DNA from: Bradyrhizobiaceae bacterium
GTDB lineage: Bacteria; Pseudomonadota; Alphaproteobacteria; Rhizobiales; Xanthobacteraceae
NCBI GenBank assembly: GCA_016793685.1
Contig: JAEULX010000153.1
Coordinates: 1 to 6,798, forward strand
Length of the DNA: 6,798 bases
Direction: 5' to 3'
Below, piece after piece: positions 1 through 5,530 of this stretch. Below the pieces are notes generated by a model. It saw only the letters and a list, made by a program, of their open reading frames with translations, searched no databases and had not been told where the DNA came from. The number at the start of each line of letters is the position of its first letter. Position 1 is the stretch's first letter. The position numbers and the translations under genes are program-made.

Positions 1-117
1 GCGATCGCCGCGGGCGCCGACTATCTCGTCGTCGGGCGGCCGATCCTTGCGGCGGCCGATCCGCGCGCCGCGGCCACCGCGATCATCGCCGACATCGCCG
101 CAGCGGCAAACGGGTGA
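1..117 (+). CDS. pyrF: orotidine 5'-phosphate decarboxylase, C-terminal fragment (5' end outside window)
   Basis: The open frame runs from base 1 to a TGA at 115-117 and encodes the last 38 residues of a protein. The fragment contains GADYLVVGRPI followed by an Ala-rich helix with a DP pair. This is the closing strand and helix of the OMP decarboxylase TIM barrel. In that family the Gly-Arg of the VGRPI motif binds the substrate phosphate. The enzyme decarboxylates OMP to UMP, the last step of de novo pyrimidine synthesis, in the cytoplasm. The stop codon overlaps the GAGG that probably serves as ribosome binding site of the next gene. Other phosphate-binding TIM barrels end with a similar motif, but the spacing and the downstream DUF1330-dapB context fit pyrF best. 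The catalytic Asp/Lys residues lie outside the window. Confidence 0.85.
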   Translation, partial: AIAAGADYLVVGRPILAAADPRAAATAIIADIAAAANG

Positions 118-126
118 GGCAAGGCA

Positions 127-432
127 ATGGCGCCGAAAGGCTACTGGATTGCGCGGGTGACGGTGAACAACCAGGCCGACTACGACGAGTATCGCAAGCG
201 CAACGTGCTGCCCTTCGCCAAATATGGCGGCAAATTCATCGTTCGCGGCGGCCGCACGGAAAACGTGTTGGGCGCACCGCGGCCGCATAACGTCGTGATC
301 GAATTCCCGAGCTTCCAGGCGGCGCTCGACTGCGCCAATTCGCCGGAATACCAGGCGGCGTCGCACTTCCTCAAGCGCGGTTGCGAGGTCGACCTCGTCA
401 TCATCGAGGGCTATGCCGGTCCGCAGCCGTGA
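127..432 (+). CDS. DUF1330 family small protein
   Basis: A 101-residue cytoplasmic protein with no signal peptide or membrane segment. It begins MAPKGYWIARVTVNNQADYD and continues with a Tyr-rich helix, KYGGKFIVRGG (about residues 32-42), VVIEFPSF (about 56-63) and a helix with SPEYQ (72-76). This order matches the DUF1330 family, compact alpha/beta proteins of the dimeric ferredoxin-like (ABM-type) fold, normally about 95-100 residues, so the gene looks complete. No biochemical role is established for the family and I assign none. The ATG at 127 lies nine bases after the pyrF stop. GAGG at 116-119 overlaps that stop with a seven-base spacing to the ATG, so translational coupling to pyrF is likely. 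A stem-loop follows the stop within seven bases. Confidence 0.85.
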   Translation: MAPKGYWIARVTVNNQADYDEYRKRNVLPFAKYGGKFIVRGGRTENVLGAPRPHNVVIEFPSFQAALDCANSPEYQAASHFLKRGCEVDLVIIEGYAGPQP

Positions 433-438
433 AAACGG

Positions 439-460
439 CCGGTGACGCGCATGTCGCCGG
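439..460 (+). terminator. stem-loop after DUF1330 gene, candidate terminator
   Basis: CCGGTGAC at 439-446 pairs with GTCGCCGG at 453-460 across a six-base loop. This gives eight base pairs including one G-U wobble. It begins six bases after the DUF1330 stop codon and would end the pyrF-DUF1330 transcript. No T-run follows (the next bases are AAAA), so it is not a canonical intrinsic terminator. It could instead protect the mRNA 3' end or help Rho-dependent termination. Confidence 0.4.
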
Positions 461-483
461 AAAAGGCTCCAGGATGCGCCGGC

Positions 484-512
484 TTCCCATCTTGACGCGG
501 CCCCGCTATACC
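484..512 (+). promoter_or_regulatory. weak candidate sigma-70-type promoter for dapB
   Basis: TTCCCA (484-489) and TATACC (507-512) are separated by 17 bases, and each matches four of six consensus positions. The start of transcription would fall near 519, leaving the AGGGG at 526-530 in a short leader before the dapB ATG. A TTGACG at 493-498 is a better -35 match but has no good -10 box at the right distance. This is a reading by eye in a short GC-rich spacer. Confidence 0.25.
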
Positions 513-535
513 CGCGCGCAATAACAGGGGATCTC

Positions 536-1351
536 ATGGCTGACATGCGGCTGATCGTGGCGGGCGCCGGCGGGCGGATGGGGCGCACGCTCATCCAGGC
601 CATCGCCGCGGCGAGCGGTGTGACGCTCGCGGGCGCAATCGAGGCGTCGGGCTCGCCGGTGATCGGGCGCGATGCAGGAGAGCTTGCGGGGCTTGGCGCC
701 AACGGCGTCGCGGTCGCCGGCGACGTCGCGCCGCTGCTCGACCGCGCGGATGGGGTCGTCGATTTCACCATTCCGGCGGCGACCGTGGCGCTTGCCGAGC
801 GCATCGCCGGCAAGGGTCTCGTCCACGTGATCGGCACGACCGGGCTTTCCGCCGAGCAGGACAAGGCGATCGCCGCGGCCGCCGCGCATTCGGTGATCGT
901 CAAGTCCGGCAACATGAGCCTCGGCGTCAATCTGCTTGCCGCACTGGTCAAGCGGGTCGCGCGCACGCTCGATGACGAGTTCGACGTTGAGGTCATCGAG
1001 ATGCACCACAACAAGAAGATCGACGCCCCCTCCGGCACCGCGCTGATGTTCGGCCGCGCCGCGGCGGAAGGGCGCGGCATCGATCTGTCGACCCATTCGG
1101 TGCGCGCGCGCGACGGCCATACCGGGGCGCGCCGGCCGGGCGACATCGGCTTTGCCGCGCTGCGCGGCGGCACGGTCGTGGGCGAGCACACGGTCATCTT
1201 CGCCGGCCCTGCGGAGCGGATCGAACTCGCGCACAAGGCCGAGGATCGCATGATCTTCGCCCGCGGCGCGCTGAAAGCCGCGCTCTGGGCGCGCTCGCAA
1301 AAGCCCGGCCTCTATTCCATGGCCGACGTGCTGGGATTGACGAGCTTCTGA
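536..1351 (+). CDS. dapB: 4-hydroxy-tetrahydrodipicolinate reductase
   Basis: This 271-residue cytoplasmic enzyme reduces 4-hydroxy-tetrahydrodipicolinate to tetrahydrodipicolinate with NAD(P)H, in the diaminopimelate/lysine pathway that also supplies peptidoglycan. The N-terminal Rossmann domain shows VAGAGGRMGRTL (8-19), VDFTIP (75-80) and GTTG (100-103). The substrate and tetramer domain shows SGNMSLGVN (124-132), then EMHHNKKIDAPSGTA (155-169). In the latter, His157, His158 and Lys161 correspond to the catalytic His159, His160 and Lys163 of the E. coli enzyme, and PSGTA binds substrate. The C-terminus returns to the nucleotide domain (RGALKAALWARSQKPGLYSM). Length is typical and all signature motifs are intact. 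The ATG at 536 is preceded by AGGGG at 526-530 with a five-base gap. The in-frame Met4 would be too far from it. A promoter is possible in the 103-base spacer upstream, and the gene is convergent with gpmA. Confidence 0.97.
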   Translation: MADMRLIVAGAGGRMGRTLIQAIAAASGVTLAGAIEASGSPVIGRDAGELAGLGANGVAVAGDVAPLLDRADGVVDFTIPAATVALAERIAGKGLVHVIGTTGLSAEQDKAIAAAAAHSVIVKSGNMSLGVNLLAALVKRVARTLDDEFDVEVIEMHHNKKIDAPSGTALMFGRAAAEGRGIDLSTHSVRARDGHTGARRPGDIGFAALRGGTVVGEHTVIFAGPAERIELAHKAEDRMIFARGALKAALWARSQKPGLYSMADVLGLTSF

Positions 1352-1407
1352 TCAAAAGCCCGCGCCGCTCGCTCCGCCGGTTTAATTGGGGAATCCCCTC
1401 GGCCGCC

Positions 1408-1425
1408 GCCGCGCTTTCGCGCGGC
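1408..1425 (+). terminator. seven-base-pair hairpin downstream of dapB
   Basis: GCCGCGC (1408-1414) and GCGCGGC (1419-1425) form a perfect seven-pair stem with a TTTC loop, 56 bases after the dapB stop. No T-run follows. It is a plausible 3'-end structure for dapB, but such GC-only stems arise easily in this base composition. An 11-base near-palindrome, GGGGAATCCCC, lies just before it at 1388-1398. Confidence 0.3.
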
Positions 1426-1437
1426 AGGCGAGCCTGA

Positions 1438-1485
1438 TCCGCGCACGCCGGCAGCGCGCTGCAAGCGGACGAGCCGGCGTGCGGA
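1438..1485. repeat. long inverted repeat between convergent dapB and gpmA
   Basis: The arms at 1438-1452 and 1473-1485 pair over 13 positions (TCCG then CACGCCGGC against GCCGGCGTG then CGGA). A two-base CG bulge sits in the left arm, and the 20-base loop contains AGCGCGCT, itself a palindrome. It lies about midway between the dapB and gpmA stop codons, so it could act as a bidirectional terminator. Neither strand shows a T-tract after it. The length of the pairing makes chance less likely than for the neighbouring seven-pair hairpin. Confidence 0.4.
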
Positions 1486-1529
1486 AATGGCAAAAGGACT
1501 TGTGGCTGTGGGGTGGATCTTCCGTCAGA

Positions 1530-1557
1530 GCGCGGATTGCTGCTGCAGCATCCGCGC
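1530..1557 (-). terminator. hairpin downstream of gpmA, candidate terminator
   Basis: GCGCGGAT (1530-1537) pairs perfectly with ATCCGCGC (1550-1557). Inside, GCTG (1539-1542) pairs with CAGC (1546-1549), giving twelve pairs with a single bulged T and a three-base loop. On the minus strand it starts 28 bases after the gpmA stop codon, a normal place for a 3'-end structure. The minus strand continues TCTGACGG with no U-tract, so termination strength is uncertain. Confidence 0.45.
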
Positions 1558-1585
1558 GAGCCGTTGCGGACTTCCTCGCTGAATC

Positions 1586-2332
1586 CTATTTCGCCTTGCC
1601 CTGGGCTGCGACCGCCGCCGCTTTCTTGGCAATTTCATCGGCATCGCCCAGGTAATAGTGCTTGATCGGCTTGAGATTGTCGTCGAGCTCGTAGACCAGG
1701 GGCACGCCGGTCGGAATGTTCAGCCCGACGATATCCTTGTCCGAGATGTCGTCGAGATACTTGACCAGCGCCCGCAGGCTGTTGCCGTGGGCGGCGATGA
1801 TCACCTTCTTGCCGCTCTTGATGGCCGGCACGATGGCGTCGTGCCAGTAGGGGATGAACCGCGCAACCGTGTCCTTGAGACATTCGGTCAGCGGCAGCTC
1901 GGCCTTGCTCAAGCCCTTGTAGCGCGGATCGTTGCCGGGATAGCGCGGATCGGACTCCTCCAGCGGCGGCGGGGGTATGTCATAGCTGCGCCGCCACACG
2001 AGAACCTGGTCGTCACCATATTTCGCCGCGGTCTGCGCCTTGTTCAGCCCCTGGAGCGCGCCGTAGTGCCGCTCGTTGAGCCGCCATGAATGCTCGACCG
2101 GAATCCAAAGCAGGTCGAGCTCGTCGAGCGCAAGCCACAGCGTGCGATTCGCCCGCTTGAGCATCGAGGTGAAGGCGATATCGAACGTGAATCCCTCGGC
2201 CTTGAGCAACTCGCCGGCCCGCTTCGCCTCGGCCTTGCCCTGCTCGGAGAGATCGACGTCATACCAGCCCGTGAAGAGGTTTTCCTTGTTCCAGATGCTT
2301 TCGCCGTGGCGCAGCAGTACGATCTTGATCAT
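1586..2332 (-). CDS. gpmA: 2,3-bisphosphoglycerate-dependent phosphoglycerate mutase
   Basis: This 248-residue cytoplasmic enzyme interconverts 3-phosphoglycerate and 2-phosphoglycerate in glycolysis and gluconeogenesis through a phosphohistidine intermediate. The N-terminal LLRHGES motif (6-12) carries the phosphorylated His9. FTGWYDVDLSEQG (20-32) and TSMLKRANRT (55-64) are dPGM hallmarks. LNERHYGALQGLNK (85-98) supplies the acid Glu87, and IIAAHGNSLRAL (178-189) supplies the second His, His182. These match His11, Glu89 and His184 of E. coli GpmA. VWRRSYDIPPPP (112-123) is the substrate-lid segment that distinguishes true dPGMs from small phosphatases of the same superfamily. The tail is Ala/Lys-rich. 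The minus-strand start has AGGAGAA about five bases before the ATG. The upstream neighbour on the same strand is the OlsB-like gene, 266 bases away and followed by its own hairpin, so gpmA is probably transcribed separately. Confidence 0.97.
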   Translation of the reverse strand: MIKIVLLRHGESIWNKENLFTGWYDVDLSEQGKAEAKRAGELLKAEGFTFDIAFTSMLKRANRTLWLALDELDLLWIPVEHSWRLNERHYGALQGLNKAQTAAKYGDDQVLVWRRSYDIPPPPLEESDPRYPGNDPRYKGLSKAELPLTECLKDTVARFIPYWHDAIVPAIKSGKKVIIAAHGNSLRALVKYLDDISDKDIVGLNIPTGVPLVYELDDNLKPIKHYYLGDADEIAKKAAAVAAQGKAK

Positions 2333-2365
2333 GGGTTCTCCTACGAATGAACGCGATGGGCTCTC

Positions 2366-2375
2366 GCCACGTGGC
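2366..2375. promoter_or_regulatory. CACGTG-centred palindrome in the gpmA leader
   Basis: GCCACGTGGC is a perfect ten-base palindrome centred about 38 bases before the gpmA ATG, inside the 266-base spacer 2333-2598. Its place between a possible promoter (weak TTGGTG/TAGACA boxes on the minus strand at 2405-2410 and 2381-2386, spacing 18) and the ribosome binding site would suit an operator. I cannot name a regulator. The rest of the spacer holds the OlsB-gene hairpin and no credible small gene. Confidence 0.2.
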
Positions 2376-2556
2376 CGTATTGTCTATCCCGGTTCGGGGC
2401 CGGTCACCAAGAATTTCCGGGAGCGATGGTCCGAGTTCTGAATGGCAGCCCATTTCAACAATGTCGAACGAAAAACAGAAGAGCCAGGCGGGTGCAAGGC
2501 TTCCAAAGAACGAAGGATGATGCGCGCAGGAAAAGGGGCGAGCAGATGCGCTGGTC

Positions 2557-2587
2557 GCGGCGCGCGCTCCCCGAGCGTATGCGCCGC
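2557..2587 (-). terminator. strong two-part hairpin directly after the olsB stop
   Basis: On the minus strand GCGGCGC (2581-2587) pairs with GCGCCGC (2557-2563). An inner stem CGCTC/GAGCG (2573-2577 with 2565-2569) closes on a GGG loop, giving twelve pairs with a small asymmetric internal loop. It begins eleven bases past the olsB stop, the expected site for a terminator. It would separate olsB from gpmA transcription. No T-run directly follows; CCCCTTTTCC appears only about 25 bases further on. Confidence 0.5.
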
Positions 2588-2598
2588 CGGACCGCGGT

Positions 2599-3549
2599 TC
2601 AGGCCGCGTGGCGCTCGGCCGCCGGGCCGAAATGGTCGATGTAGCGCAGGTTGATCGCGGCGACCGGCAGCACGATCAGAATGTCGGTCGTGCCGAACTG
2701 ATAGTCGATCACGGCGCCGTCGCCGACGAACGCCCCGAGCCGCAGATAGCCCTTGATCAGCGGCGGCAGGCGGTGCAACGCGGCCTTGGGGTCGACCGCC
2801 TCCTGCGGCAGCCGGTCGAGCGTGCGGTAGCGGTGCGGCAGGGCGCGCACCCGCCATTCCTCCGGCGCGCGCGCGTAGTGATGGAGGAACGAGAGCGGCA
2901 GGCTCAGCGCGTCCGGCTGCGTTCCTTCAAGGCTCGCGCAGCCGATCATCACATCGACCTTGTGACGCAGGACGTAGGTCCAGATCCCGTGCCAGAGCAG
3001 TTCGACCGTGCGTTTGTTGCGATAGGCGGGAAGCACGCAGGAACGGCCGAGCTCGAGAAAGCGCAATCCGCGATGCCGTGCGACCAGCGGCCTGATCTCG
3101 AATTCCCCGGCGCTGTAGAAGCCGCCGCACCGCTCGGCGATCTCCTGGCGCAATAGCCGATAAGTGCCGACCACGGCGGGGACGCCAGGCTTGGCCGGGC
3201 GGCTATGGTCAAGGACGAGGAGGTGATCGCACATCGCGTCATACGGATCGACATCGCGGCGCGCGATCAGCGTGGCGGCGTCGGCGACCGCCGACATCTC
3301 CTGATAGAACACGTCGAAGCGCAGGCGCTGCGCCCGGCGGATTTCCGCCGCCCGATGGGCGAGGCGGACTTCGAGCGCGCCGATCCGCCCGAGGCTTTCG
3401 CCCGTGCGGCTGAGCCGCGGGTCGGAGACGCGAAGCCCGCCATAGGCTTTCAGCGCGGGAACGAGCCGCGGCATGCCGGCCAGCATCGGATGTTCACGAA
3501 ACCGGTCCAAGAGACGGCGTGGCGGACTATCGCTGACGCGGGTGTGCAT
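2599..3549 (-). CDS. olsB: OlsB-family GNAT acyltransferase (probable L-ornithine N-alpha-acyltransferase)
   Basis: A 316-residue protein of the GNAT-related OlsB group, whose characterised members transfer a 3-hydroxyacyl chain from acyl carrier protein to the alpha-amino group of ornithine. The product is lyso-ornithine lipid, for acylation by OlsA. Motifs in order are: RRAQRLRFDVFYQEM (71-85); DAMCDHLLVLD (104-114); PAVVGTYRLL (124-133), the GNAT core strand; FLELGRSCVLPAYRNKRT (164-181); a hydrophobic helix at 182-194; VDVMIGCASLEGT (198-210); LIKGYLRLGA (264-273); and FGTTDILIVLP (285-295). Rhizobial OlsB is slightly shorter. No signal peptide is seen; association with the inner membrane face is expected. 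The chosen ATG at 3549 has GGGAG about six bases upstream. A frame-open extension to 3729 adds 60 residues with no family resemblance. No olsA-like partner is in the window, so acyl acceptor specificity is inferred. Proteins of this group are sometimes labelled hemolysin-like. Confidence 0.8.
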   Translation of the reverse strand: MHTRVSDSPPRRLLDRFREHPMLAGMPRLVPALKAYGGLRVSDPRLSRTGESLGRIGALEVRLAHRAAEIRRAQRLRFDVFYQEMSAVADAATLIARRDVDPYDAMCDHLLVLDHSRPAKPGVPAVVGTYRLLRQEIAERCGGFYSAGEFEIRPLVARHRGLRFLELGRSCVLPAYRNKRTVELLWHGIWTYVLRHKVDVMIGCASLEGTQPDALSLPLSFLHHYARAPEEWRVRALPHRYRTLDRLPQEAVDPKAALHRLPPLIKGYLRLGAFVGDGAVIDYQFGTTDILIVLPVAAINLRYIDHFGPAAERHAA

Positions 3550-3819
3550 CTGTGGCTCCCGGCGCGGCGATACACGGCAGTTTCCCGCCCACGCAATTGC
3601 GCTTGGAAAACGCCGCTCGCCCAGCCTTATCACTAAATGCAATCTGGCGGGCACGGTTTTGTGACAATAGGGCCAGAAAGGAAATTTCCCGGCAAGATTT
3701 TTCCGCGCCGGGGGCTGACGTCGCAACAAAAATATAGACCCGATGTGGCGATTCCGCTGCAGGGGACCCTAACGCGGGACGGCCCGGGAACCAGCTCGAG
3801 CGGGACTGTCTGCCCGGCG
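3550..3819. other. intergenic leader of olsB / tail of comM with AT-richer patch and palindromes
   Basis: These 270 bases separate the comM stop from the olsB start, both minus strand. I see no credible gene. Two perfect ten-base palindromes occur: CGCAATTGCG at 3592-3601, about 45 bases upstream of the olsB ATG, and GGAAATTTCC at 3680-3689. The stretch from about 3650 to 3735 is clearly richer in A and T than its surroundings and is the likeliest place for olsB regulatory DNA. A TTGTCA (minus strand, 3662-3667) resembles a -35 box but has no good -10 partner. The comM side has GTCCCGC twice, 19 bases apart, and an eight-base palindrome GCTCGAGC (3794-3801), but no convincing terminator. Confidence 0.3.
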
Positions 3820-5358
3820 TCAGGCCGCCCGCCGGACGTCGTCGACGATGAGGCGGTAGGACAGCGCTTCGGCGAGGTGGATGCGGGCGACCTTGTCGCT
3901 GTCGTCGAGGTCGGCGAGCGTGCGGGCGATGCGCAGCACGCGATGATAGCCGCGCGCCGACAGCCGCATCGCCTCGGCGGCGTCGCGAATGAGCTTGAGC
4001 CCGGCGCTGTCCAGCTTCGCGACCTCCTCCAGCAGCGCCCCTTGCGCCGCCGCGTTGGTGCGGACATGCGGGAAGCCGAGAGACGCGTAACGGCGTGCCT
4101 GGCGGCCGCGCGCCTGGGCGACGCGCGCCGCAGCCTCGCGGCTGCCCTCCGCCGGGGGCGGCAGGGTCAGGTCCGCGGCGGTGACCGCCGGGATGTCGAT
4201 ATGCAGATCGATGCGGTCGAGCAGGGGGCCCGACAGGCGCGCCTGGTAGTCGGCAGCGCAGCGCGCGACGGGGCCGCGGCGGCAGGCGTAGCCCGGCTCG
4301 CTCGCCCGGCCGCAGCGGCAGGGGTTCATCGCCGCGACCAGCATGAAGCGCGCCGGATAGGTGACGCGGTGATTGGCGCGCGCGATCGCGACCTCGCCGC
4401 CCTCCAGGGGCTGGCGCAGCGCGTCGAGCACGCGCGGATCGAACTCCGGCAATTCGTCGAGAAACAGGACCCCGTTATGGGCGAGCGAGATCTCGCCCGG
4501 CCGCGCGCGCAATCCCCCGCCCACCAGCGCCGCCATGCTAGCGGAATGGTGCGGGCTGCGGAACGGCCTCCGGTCGGTCAGGCCGCCGCCCTCGATTTCG
4601 CCCGCGACCGAGGCGATCATCGACACTTCGAGGAGTTCCGGCGGGGAGAGCGGCGGCAGGATCGAGGGCAGCCGCGCGGCCAGCATCGACTTGCCCGCGC
4701 CCGGGGGGCCGACCATCAGGAGATTGTGCCCGCCGGCCGCGGCGACCTCGAGGGCGCGCTTGCCCGATTCCTGGCCCTTGATGTCCTTGAGGTCGAGGGC
4801 CGGCCCTTGCGTCTCGCGGATGCGCGGCTGCGGGCGCGACAGCACCTGCGTGCCCTTGAAATGGTTGGCAAGCTGGATCAGCGAGGCAGGGGCGACGATC
4901 TCCATGTCCGGGCTTGCCCAGGCGGCTTCCGGCCCGCAGGCGTAAGGGCAGATCAGCGCTTCCCCGCGCGCATTCGCCCCGATCGCCGCCGGCAGCACGC
5001 CGGCAACCGGGGCAATCGAGCCGTCCAGCCCGAGTTCGCCCAGCACGGTGTGACCTTCGACGGCGTCGGGCGGGATCGCCCCGATCGCCGCCATCAGGCC
5101 GAGCGCGATCGGCAGGTCGTAATGGCTGCCCTCCTTGGGCAGGTCGGCGGGCGCGAGATTGACGATGATGCGGCGGGCCGGCAGCGCCAGGCCCGATGCG
5201 GTCAGCGCCGCGCGCACGCGTTCGCGCGCCTCCGACACCGCCTTGTCCGGCAGCCCGACCACATGAAAGGCGGGAAGGCCGGGCGCGACCTGGACCTGCA
5301 CGTCGACGGCGCGCGCCTCGATCCCCTCGAACGCGACCGTCGATACCCGCTGGACCAT
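3820..5358 (-). CDS. comM: ComM/YifB family Mg-chelatase-like AAA+ ATPase
   Basis: A 512-residue cytoplasmic ATPase. ComM of Vibrio cholerae is a hexameric helicase that promotes branch migration of incoming DNA during natural transformation, and homologues are widespread in non-competent bacteria too. The N-terminal Lon-protease-like (ChlI) domain has VDVQVQVAPGLPAFHVVGLPD (19-39) and LGELGLDG (106-113). The AAA+ core has Walker A GPPGAGKS (217-224), FRSPHHSAS (266-274), Walker B VLFLDELPEF (297-306), AMNPCRCG (343-350) and SGPLLDRIDL (376-385). Cys347, Cys349, Cys359 and Cys367 form the family's cysteine cluster, probably zinc-binding. The C-terminal Mg-chelatase domain ends with LSARGYHRVLRIARTLADL (466-484). 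The start at 5358 (MVQRVSTVAF) matches the usual family start and has GGGGG upstream. The frame stays open to 5412, but that would run through the promoter. Length and motifs are complete. Confidence 0.95.
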   Translation of the reverse strand: MVQRVSTVAFEGIEARAVDVQVQVAPGLPAFHVVGLPDKAVSEARERVRAALTASGLALPARRIIVNLAPADLPKEGSHYDLPIALGLMAAIGAIPPDAVEGHTVLGELGLDGSIAPVAGVLPAAIGANARGEALICPYACGPEAAWASPDMEIVAPASLIQLANHFKGTQVLSRPQPRIRETQGPALDLKDIKGQESGKRALEVAAAGGHNLLMVGPPGAGKSMLAARLPSILPPLSPPELLEVSMIASVAGEIEGGGLTDRRPFRSPHHSASMAALVGGGLRARPGEISLAHNGVLFLDELPEFDPRVLDALRQPLEGGEVAIARANHRVTYPARFMLVAAMNPCRCGRASEPGYACRRGPVARCAADYQARLSGPLLDRIDLHIDIPAVTAADLTLPPPAEGSREAAARVAQARGRQARRYASLGFPHVRTNAAAQGALLEEVAKLDSAGLKLIRDAAEAMRLSARGYHRVLRIARTLADLDDSDKVARIHLAEALSYRLIVDDVRRAA

Positions 5359-5383
5359 GCGCCGCCCCCAACCAAGACGGGCA

Positions 5384-5412
5384 ATGCTAACCGAATGCAG
5401 TCGCGTTGGCAA
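5384..5412 (-). promoter_or_regulatory. sigma-70-type promoter for comM
   Basis: Read on the minus strand, TTGCCA (5412-5407) is followed after exactly 17 bases by TAGCAT (5389-5384). These match the TTGACA and TATAAT consensus at five and four of six positions. Transcription would start near 5377, giving a leader of about 19 bases that still holds the GGGGG ribosome binding site before the ATG at 5358. This is the best promoter match I found in the window. It also argues against translation starting at 5412. Confidence 0.55.
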
Positions 5413-5517
5413 GAACGATTAGTGAACGTCGGCGTTTGGCAGGGAGAAACGACCTGCTCTTCTGCGGCCATTTTACTCGCAGGTCCTTCCCGTTACAGTG
5501 CTGCCGCGCTCTTCGCC

Positions 5518-5524
5518 GGAGGAG
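5518..5524 (+). promoter_or_regulatory. ribosome binding site that fixes the tsdA start
   Basis: GGAGGAG lies six bases before the ATG at 5531 and is a near-ideal Shine-Dalgarno sequence. An in-frame ATG at 5498 lies upstream of it and would add eleven residues before the signal peptide, so 5531 is preferred. The gpmA leader carries the similar AGGAGAACCC before its ATG. Confidence 0.75.
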
Positions 5525-5530
5525 AACCCC

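Noticed and set aside
506..1300. Minus-strand open frame opposite dapB
   Set aside because: It is antisense to an intact dapB and has an Arg-rich product without recognisable motifs.
1386..1655. Possible small plus-strand gene in the dapB-gpmA spacer
   Set aside because: It has no good ribosome binding site, its product is mostly Arg, Ala and Ser, and it runs into the 3' end of gpmA on the opposite strand across three hairpins.
2384..2857. Minus-strand open frame spanning the olsB end and the gpmA leader
   Set aside because: Most of it overlaps olsB in another frame, and it reads through the olsB 3' hairpin. The product has no family resemblance.
3550..3729. Sixty-residue N-terminal extension of the OlsB-like protein
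   Set aside because: It lacks OlsB-family similarity, while the ATG at 3549 has a well-placed GGGAG and begins close to the usual family start.
3740..3810. Possible tRNA or tRNA remnant near the comM 3' end
   Set aside because: The minus-strand translation (PSRVRVP) resembles read-through of a tRNA T-arm, but no T-loop consensus, anticodon stem or cloverleaf can be drawn.
5359..5412. Eighteen-residue N-terminal extension of ComM
   Set aside because: The family normally begins with a sequence like MVQRVSTVAF, and the extension would have to be transcribed from upstream of the promoter boxes at 5384-5412.
5437..5457. Sigma-54-like promoter (TGGCAG followed by TGC) upstream of tsdA
   Set aside because: The GG and GC elements are 18 bases apart instead of the strictly required 12.
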